Both the position numbers and the translations under genes were made by a program. A model generated the notes under the pieces. That model had not been told where the DNA came from. It saw only the letters and a program-made list of their open reading frames with translations, and ran no database searches. A stretch of 59,852 nucleotides of DNA from Flavivirga aquimarina (GTDB lineage Bacteria > Bacteroidota > Bacteroidia > Flavobacteriales > Flavobacteriaceae): the NCBI RefSeq assembly GCF_030540835.1, contig NZ_JAUOEK010000150.1:1-59852 (forward strand), read 5' to 3'. Of the stretch, positions 54,297-59,852 are shown piece after piece; within the stretch, counting starts at the first letter, position 1, and each line of letters opens with the position of its first letter.

Positions 54297-54626
54297 GTCT
54301 ATTTCAGGTTGAAATTTTTGTTAATGTAAAGCTGTAATCTTCAAATATCTTGCAACTTTTATATAAATATAATTGTGTTAAAGCCTATTTCAAATGTAGT
54401 TGTTTTGAGATGAAATTTTATAGAACACCAAACGGTTTTTTTATCTTTTAAAATATTGAAATATGAGCGGTACTTTAGTCGTATATAGATTGCTAAGTGT
54501 ATGGGCAAGTTTTTGTCATAACAACAATACAGAAACCTTAGGTTTCTAATATCAATAGTTTGTGTTATTTTTACGTTTCCTTATAAAGTCAAGTAGAGTT
54601 TTAATTTAAAAGCAAGTATACATTTT
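54297..54626. other. Gap upstream of dnaG and GH43 gene
   Basis: These 330 bases between divergent genes hold no credible gene. AGAAACCT and AGGTTTCT (54531-54538 and 54540-54547) form an 8-bp inverted repeat around a single T, a possible operator or short hairpin upstream of dnaG. No convincing promoter was identified. Confidence 0.35.
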
Positions 54627-56585
54627 TTGATATCAGCAACAACCATAGATCAGATATTTGAAGCGACTCGTGTAGAGGAGGTTATCGGCGATTTTGTAAA
54701 CCTAAAAAAAGCAGGGAGTAACTTTAAAGGCTTAAGCCCTTTTAGCGATGAGCGTTCGCCAAGTTTTATGGTATCGCCTGTAAAGCAAATATGGAAAGAT
54801 TTCTCTACAGGCAAAGGGGGTACAGCGGTATCTTTTTTAATGGAACATGAGCATTTTACCTATCCGGAAGCCATTAAGTACCTCGCTAAAAAATATAATA
54901 TTGAAGTTGAGGAAACCGAGCAATCTAACGAACAGAAAGAGCAGGCAAACGAACGCGAGAGTTTATATTTGGTAAGTGAGTTTGCTAATACTTATTTTAA
55001 AAAAATACTGCATAAAACCGATCAGGGAAAATCGATAGGATTGAGTTATTTTAAAGAACGTGGATTTACTCAGGAAACTATTGAAAAGTTTGATTTAGGT
55101 TATTCGCTTGATGAATGGCAAGCTTTTACAGACAAAGCTTTAAAACAAGGCTATAATATAGATTTTTTGCAAAAAACAGGGCTTACCATTGTAAAAGAAG
55201 ATAAACGTTTCGATAGGTTTAAAGGCCGTGTTATGTTCCCTATTAAAAGTATGAGTGGTCGCGTTTTGGGGTTTGGTGGACGTATTTTAACAAACGATAA
55301 AAAAGCTGCTAAATATGTAAACTCTCCCGAAAGTGATATTTACCATAAGAGTAATGTATTGTATGGTATTTATCATGCAAAACAGGGCATAGCTAAAGAA
55401 GACAATTGTTATTTAGTAGAAGGGTATACCGATGTAATTCAATTTCATCAAGCAGGTGTGAAAAATGTGGTGTCTTCGTCCGGAACTGCTTTAACATCAG
55501 AGCAAATACGACTTATAAACAGGCTAACAAAAAACATTACAGTGCTTTTTGATGGCGATGCTGCCGGTATGCGTGCCTCTTTGCGAGGCATTGACCTTAT
55601 TCTAGAACAAGGTATGAATGTAAAGGTTTGCACTTTTCCAGAAGGCGAAGATCCAGATAGTTTTGCAAAACAAAATACGCTTGAAGAGCTTACTTTGTAT
55701 TTAAATGAGAATGCTAAAGATTTTATTCAATTTAAAGCATCGATTTTATTTGAAGAAACAAAGAACGATCCCATTAAAAAAGCAGAAACTGTTAGAGATA
55801 TTGTAAACAGTATTTCTAAGATTCCAGATCGTATTAAAAAGGAAATTTATATTCAAGAATGTGCCAGAATTATGGACATTAGCGAAGAAGTTTTATTTAG
55901 CACTCTGGCCCAGATTAATAAAAAAGAATTTCAAGAACAAAACAAGCAGTTAAAAAAAGACCAAAAAGCGTTCGAGGTTGTTAAACATCAGGAACCCGTA
56001 AAAAAGGTTGATGTACAGTATGTTTTAGAACGAAAAATTATTGAAGTTCTTTTGCTTTATGGAAACAAAGTAGAAGACTTTGAAGATTTGGTTTTAAAGG
56101 AAAATGACAAGGGTGAATTGGTTTTAGAACCGGTAATCCATCAAGCGAAGGTCTATGAAAAAATATTTCTAGACCTTCAAGATGATGAAATGGAATTTTC
56201 TAATGCGCAATTTAAAACCCTGTATTATAGTATTATAGATGCATTAAATCAGAACCCTGATTTTGAGCTTAAATCATTTATAAATACAGTCGATAACCAG
56301 ATGTCCAACGAAATCACTGCCATTTTAATGGAAGACGAACGTTATACATTAGATGACTGGAAACGCATGAATATTTTTCCAAAAGAAAAAATACAAAGCA
56401 TTGCACAATTAGTTAGTGAAACTATTTTAAGTTTACGATGTTTCTTAATAGACCAAAAAGTGAAAGAGTTTCAACAAGAGACATTACAAAGTAAAAACGA
56501 TGTAAATAGAACTATACTTGAAGAAGTCAAAGACTATTCCGGTTTAAAAATGCTACTCTCTAGAAAATTAAATCGTGTACTATAG
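54627..56585 (+). CDS. dnaG: DNA primase
   Basis: DnaG (652 residues) makes RNA primers for replication. The start is a TTG at 54627: the translation ISATTIDQIFEATRVEEVIG then begins exactly as the family does, and no ATG lies nearby. The N-terminal zinc-ribbon domain keeps its shape (GLSPFSDERSPSFMVSPVKQ then IWKDFSTGKGG), but all four usual Cys/His ligands are replaced by Ser37, Ser40, Asp58 and Thr61. The catalytic core and TOPRIM domain are normal, with YVNSPESDIYHKSN, CYLVEGYTDVIQFHQAG and VLFDGDAAGMRA. The C-terminal DnaB-interaction region is present. The gene overlaps the convergent regulator gene by 6 bases. Confidence 0.95.
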   Translation: MISATTIDQIFEATRVEEVIGDFVNLKKAGSNFKGLSPFSDERSPSFMVSPVKQIWKDFSTGKGGTAVSFLMEHEHFTYPEAIKYLAKKYNIEVEETEQSNEQKEQANERESLYLVSEFANTYFKKILHKTDQGKSIGLSYFKERGFTQETIEKFDLGYSLDEWQAFTDKALKQGYNIDFLQKTGLTIVKEDKRFDRFKGRVMFPIKSMSGRVLGFGGRILTNDKKAAKYVNSPESDIYHKSNVLYGIYHAKQGIAKEDNCYLVEGYTDVIQFHQAGVKNVVSSSGTALTSEQIRLINRLTKNITVLFDGDAAGMRASLRGIDLILEQGMNVKVCTFPEGEDPDSFAKQNTLEELTLYLNENAKDFIQFKASILFEETKNDPIKKAETVRDIVNSISKIPDRIKKEIYIQECARIMDISEEVLFSTLAQINKKEFQEQNKQLKKDQKAFEVVKHQEPVKKVDVQYVLERKIIEVLLLYGNKVEDFEDLVLKENDKGELVLEPVIHQAKVYEKIFLDLQDDEMEFSNAQFKTLYYSIIDALNQNPDFELKSFINTVDNQMSNEITAILMEDERYTLDDWKRMNIFPKEKIQSIAQLVSETILSLRCFLIDQKVKEFQQETLQSKNDVNRTILEEVKDYSGLKMLLSRKLNRVL

Positions 56586-57209
56586 TTGAGCACTAAGTTT
56601 AGCTTGATTAACTAAATCAACCAAATTAGTAACTTTTAACTTTCGCATTAATCTTGCTTTGTAAGTACTAACCGTTTTTTCGTTAATATCAAGTTCCTTA
56701 GAAATCTCTTTGTTTTTTCTACCAACAGTTAAAAGTTTTAAAACTTCTGCTTCTCTGGTTGAGAGTTTTTTGTAAAAAGTACCACCTTTATTGACTCTAT
56801 TTCCAAATGCTAACTGTTGAGTTAATTCATTACTTAAATGAATTCCTCCGTCGTGCACTTTTAATATAGCCTCGTTGATACTTATAACATTAACAGATTT
56901 GTTTAAATACCCAGCTGCGCCAGCTTTAATGGCATTTATGGCATAAACTTCTTCTGGCTGACTACTAAATATAATGGTCTTTATATTTGGATAGTCGTGC
57001 TTTAAATAACGTAAAACCGTTAACCCATTTAATTTTGGGAAATCTGTTTCTGTTAAAATAATGTCTACGGGATTTTTTTTAATAAATTCTAAGATGGCCT
57101 CGCCATCGTTTACACTTCCTACAATTTTAATGTTTGGTGATGCTGAAAATAGAATTTCTAACCCTTTTCTTGTAATAGGGTGGTTGTCTGCTATTAATAA
57201 TTTTATCAT
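56580..57209 (-). CDS. NarL/FixJ-type response regulator with Glu at phospho-acceptor
   Basis: A 209-residue regulator. The receiver domain (residues 1-118) is followed by a LuxR-type helix-turn-helix (about 145-205, with LSTREAEVLKLLTVGRKNKE then ISKELDINEKTVSTYKARL). In the receiver, IILTETDFP places Glu54 where the phosphorylated Asp normally stands, and ADNHP has Asn9 in place of the second acidic residue. The conserved Ser (FSS) and Lys (LNKS) remain. This suggests a phosphorylation-independent or permanently active form. No histidine kinase is adjacent. It ends tail-to-tail with dnaG. Confidence 0.88.
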   Translation of the reverse strand: MIKLLIADNHPITRKGLEILFSASPNIKIVGSVNDGEAILEFIKKNPVDIILTETDFPKLNGLTVLRYLKHDYPNIKTIIFSSQPEEVYAINAIKAGAAGYLNKSVNVISINEAILKVHDGGIHLSNELTQQLAFGNRVNKGGTFYKKLSTREAEVLKLLTVGRKNKEISKELDINEKTVSTYKARLMRKLKVTNLVDLVNQAKLSAQL

Positions 57210-57307
57210 AATGAAAGCTTTTTATAATATTTAGTTAGAGATTAGTATTATAATTGAGAGAGTAAGCTTGCTACAAATGTAATGATTTTTTGATTACCCT
57301 ACAAGGT

Positions 57308-58096
57308 TTATAAAAAATTGTCGGGAATATCGCAAATTGGAATAGGAATCATCTTATGTTTGTTCGTGTTATTAAAGCGTTTGTAGATTTTAAAAACATC
57401 TAATTCTCTACCGGAAAAATCATTGGCATTTTTGCCTTCATCATCCATTTTCATTGCCCATTCAAGCTCTGGGTACGATGCGCCAATTTGATCTTCATCG
57501 CTTCTGGCATCTCCAAATAAGCCGTCACTGGGAGCGGCTTTTATAATGGACTCAGGTACTTGTAAATAATCCCCTAAAGCATAGACTTGAGACTTTACTA
57601 GGTCTGCAATAGGACTTAAATCGACACCGCCATCGCCGTATTTTGTATAAAAACCAACACCAAAATCTTCTACTTTATTACCGGTTCCGGCAACTAGTAA
57701 TTTATAAAGTCCAGCATAATAATAAAGTGTTGTCATACGTAAACGTGCTCGTGTATTTGCTAAAGCCATATCTATGGTAGCTTGGTCTCCATCAAAAAAC
57801 ACTTCGGTTTTAAATGCTTCGAAAACTGGTGTTAAATTGGTACGCGTATCACTTACATTGTCAAACCGATGTTTTAGTTGTGCTATATGTTCTTGGGCTC
57901 TTGTTACATGACTTTCAGCTTGATGAATAGGCATTTCTATGCATAGAACATTTAAACCTGTTTTTGCACATAGAGTAGAAGTTACTGCGGAATCAATACC
58001 GCCAGAAACGCCAATTACAAACCCATTAACACCAGCATTTGTTGCGTAATCTTTTAACCAGTTAATTATATAATCTACAACTTTTTCTGTTTGCAT
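57308..58096 (-). CDS. nadE: Ammonia-dependent NAD+ synthetase
   Basis: NadE amidates deamido-NAD with ammonia and ATP, the last step of NAD synthesis. The ATG at 58096 (MQTEKVVDYI) is chosen, giving 262 residues; the open frame to 58138 adds 14 unlikely residues that overlap the divergent gldB promoter. Motifs are the ATP-pyrophosphatase loop GVSGGIDSAVTSTL, NTRARLRMTTLYYYAG, and GTGNKVEDFGVGFYTKYGDG then GVDLSPIADL. No glutaminase domain is present. Confidence 0.95.
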   Translation of the reverse strand: MQTEKVVDYIINWLKDYATNAGVNGFVIGVSGGIDSAVTSTLCAKTGLNVLCIEMPIHQAESHVTRAQEHIAQLKHRFDNVSDTRTNLTPVFEAFKTEVFFDGDQATIDMALANTRARLRMTTLYYYAGLYKLLVAGTGNKVEDFGVGFYTKYGDGGVDLSPIADLVKSQVYALGDYLQVPESIIKAAPSDGLFGDARSDEDQIGASYPELEWAMKMDDEGKNANDFSGRELDVFKIYKRFNNTNKHKMIPIPICDIPDNFL

Positions 58097-58123
58097 ATTA
58101 AATGAATTTAAATCTAAGAATAG

Positions 58124-58131
58124 TACCTTTG
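58124..58131 (+). promoter_or_regulatory. Possible -7 box for gldBC
   Basis: TACCTTTG followed by C matches TAnnTTTG and lies 40 bases before the gldB start. No TTG occurs at the usual -33 distance. Confidence 0.35.
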
Positions 58132-58170
58132 CAAACAAAAATAAACGAAAGACTCAATTAATAAAAATTT

Positions 58171-59151
58171 ATGTCGTTTAACTTTTATATGAAGAATTTA
58201 TTATTGTGCTTAATATTAAGCATTGCTGTTATTTCTTGTAAAGATAAGCAGGCATTACAAGCTGAAATTTCAAATATAAATACAGATATTAAGATAGAAC
58301 GTTTTGATTTGTTATTTGCTAATGCTATGCCCGAAGAGTTACCAAAACTAAAGAAGGCTTACCCTTTTATGTTTTCAGAGAAATATAAAGATTCGTTTTG
58401 GATTGCCAAAAAAGCAGATACATTGCAAATACAATTATTTAATGCTGTAGAAAACGAATTTAAAAACTTTAATGAAACGGAGTTAGAGATAGAATCCTTA
58501 TTTAACCATTTAAAATATTACTTTCCCGAATTTAACCCACCTAGAATTATTACAGCGACTAGTGATGTAGATTATAGAAACAGAGTTATAATAACAGACA
58601 CTATTGCAATATTGGCTTTAGATACGTATTTGGGGAGTGAGCATGAATTTTATGCTAATATTCCTAAGTATTTAAGCGAAAATTTAAAGAAAGAACAAAT
58701 TGTGGTTGATATGGCCGAGGCTTATGCTAAAAAGTATACATATCAAAGTCAACATAGAACCTTATTAGACGAAATGATATATTTTGGAAAACAACTTTAT
58801 TTTAAAGATGTTGTTATTCCATTTAAAACAGATGCAGAGCGAATGGGTTATTCTGAAACGCAGTTAAATTGGGCAATTGCAAACGAAAGCGTTATTTGGC
58901 AGTATTTTGTAGAGTATGAATTGTTATTTAGTACAGATACTAAATTGTTGGGTAGGTTTATAAACCCGGCACCATTTTCTAAGTTTTATTTAGAAGGTAT
59001 TGATGCAGAATCTCCCGGTCGTTTAGGTCAATATATAGGTTGGCAAATAGTAAGAGCTTATATGGCGCAAAATGAGTTAAGCTTACAAGATATGTTAATG
59101 ACGAGTCCTGAAGATATTTTTAATAATTCAAAGTTTAAACCACGAAAATAA
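58171..59151 (+). CDS. gldB: Gliding motility lipoprotein GldB
   Basis: GldB is an envelope lipoprotein required for gliding motility in Flavobacterium. The signal peptide MKNLLLCLILSIAVISC has its own ATG at 58189; the upstream ATG at 58171 is also possible, adding six residues. After the lipobox come the family features IKIERFDLLFANAMPEELPK, LKKAYPFMFSEKY, the central YLGSEHEFYANIPKYL, and a C-terminal SPGRLGQYIGWQIVRAYM. The length (326) fits the family. Its stop overlaps the gldC ATG by one base, the same gldB-gldC order known from F. johnsoniae. Confidence 0.92.
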   Translation: MSFNFYMKNLLLCLILSIAVISCKDKQALQAEISNINTDIKIERFDLLFANAMPEELPKLKKAYPFMFSEKYKDSFWIAKKADTLQIQLFNAVENEFKNFNETELEIESLFNHLKYYFPEFNPPRIITATSDVDYRNRVIITDTIAILALDTYLGSEHEFYANIPKYLSENLKKEQIVVDMAEAYAKKYTYQSQHRTLLDEMIYFGKQLYFKDVVIPFKTDAERMGYSETQLNWAIANESVIWQYFVEYELLFSTDTKLLGRFINPAPFSKFYLEGIDAESPGRLGQYIGWQIVRAYMAQNELSLQDMLMTSPEDIFNNSKFKPRK

Positions 59152-59486
59152 TGTCCGATAATATAACTTCTAAAATAGAATTGAATATAGAGCTTGATGA
59201 AAGTAGAGTCCCCGAAAAATTGCATTGGACTGCACAAGATGGCGGTATAACAAATGAAGAAGCAAAAGCTATGATGTTAGCCGTTTGGGATTCTAAAACA
59301 CAAGAAACACTTCGTATTGATCTATGGACTAAAGATATGCCTGTAGATGAAATGAAAGTATTCTTCCACCAAACATTAGTTGCTATGAGTGATACGTTTA
59401 ATAGAGCAACTCAAGATGAAAAAATGACAGCTACCATGAAAGATTTTTGCGATTATTTTGCCGAAAAACTGGAGCTAAAGAAATAA
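59151..59486 (+). CDS. gldC: Gliding motility protein GldC
   Basis: A 111-residue soluble protein (IELNIELDESRVPEKLHWTA, GGITNEEAKAMMLAVWD, LWTKDMPVDEMKVFFHQTL). GldC accompanies GldB and improves, but is not essential for, gliding in F. johnsoniae. It has no signal peptide. Translation is coupled to gldB through the TAATG overlap. Confidence 0.92.
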   Translation: MSDNITSKIELNIELDESRVPEKLHWTAQDGGITNEEAKAMMLAVWDSKTQETLRIDLWTKDMPVDEMKVFFHQTLVAMSDTFNRATQDEKMTATMKDFCDYFAEKLELKK

Positions 59487-59852
59487 ATGTTTTTAATAGT
59501 AAAAGTGCGATATTTAATAATATTCCTGATTTTATAAATCCATTATCGTCTTGCTAGGGGTTTCTACACCTTTCCATGAATATTCCCATCATATTAAGTG
59601 CTTCCAATGGCTTTTCCATTCTATACCCCTTTCAAAGTACTGTCCTTCAATCCTGAGTTTTTGATAAGTTGGTAATAAACCCGGAAAAACCCAAAAGTTG
59701 GTCAATGGTATACAACGTGAGTCTGTGTATTAACTTAGTTTTGTTGATTCAAATATATAAAAGTTGTTTTTGATTAATACTTAAGTTTAATCTTTTAGAA
59801 AAAAAGAGCTTAAAATAATTGTTTTTGACTGATAAATAACGGGATTTAGTTA
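59487..59852. other. Terminal gap, possible degenerate coding fragment
   Basis: No intact gene is visible. On the minus strand, 59590-59690 reads VFPGLLPTYQKLRIEGQYFE then RGIEWKSHWKHLI before a stop, a protein-like phrase without a start. It may be a remnant of a transposase or another gene, but the family could not be recognised. The remainder is AT-rich. Confidence 0.25.

Overview
The window comes from an AT-rich member of the Bacteroidota, almost certainly Flavobacteriaceae. The support is gldB-gldC gliding genes, two SusC/SusD pairs, Bacteroidota-type promoters (TTG near -33, TAnnTTTG near -7), many lipoproteins with short LxxC signals, a family of intergenic palindromic repeats, and a housekeeping block (pdhB, etfB-etfA, bifunctional nuclease, nupC, thyA, folA) of flavobacterial style. 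No rRNA, tRNA, CRISPR array or intact transposase was found.

Layout. Positions 1-300 hold dispersed repeats, followed by a peroxiredoxin-like gene. Positions 1462-20678 form a carbohydrate-uptake locus: a GPH-type sugar symporter with an extra exported domain, a GH3 beta-glucosidase lipoprotein, a cupin/AraC regulator, a SusC/SusD pair, and three consecutive large FG-GAP/VCBS-UnbV lipoproteins. An 11-residue-repeat lipoprotein, waaA, a DegT aminotransferase and galE follow (20.9-25.0 kb). A membrane-embedded AraC regulator then precedes a second SusC/SusD pair and a small lipoprotein, with no degradative enzyme nearby (25.1-32.3 kb). Next come lspA, fabD, a FAD dehydrogenase, a DinB-fold protein and a PPOX flavoprotein, the last divergent from a MocR-type regulator (32.4-38.3 kb).

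The most unusual stretch is 38.4-42.7 kb. It holds an orphan protein with an eCIS-core (DUF4157) domain and a deaminase-like C-terminus, preceded by a hairpin that touches its start codon. Beside it is a three-gene HipB/HipS/HipT-like toxin-antitoxin module. The module lies between the 3' end of the intact folA and a diverged, in-phase copy of the same folA 3' end. Its control region has three related 16-bp dyads spaced exactly 61 bp apart, the middle one inside a perfect 36-bp palindrome. The folA product is itself a fusion of a two-helix membrane segment to dihydrofolate reductase.

The remainder (42.9-59.5 kb) is mostly core metabolism: a CBM48-like protein, thyA with an in-frame palindromic-repeat insertion, nupC, a bifunctional nuclease, etfAB, pdhB, a DUF5686 outer-membrane protein, a GH43-like enzyme, dnaG (TTG start, all four zinc ligands replaced), a response regulator with Glu at the phospho-acceptor position, nadE and gldBC. 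Positions 59487-59852 hold no convincing gene.

All family calls were made by reading the translations; no database search was run.
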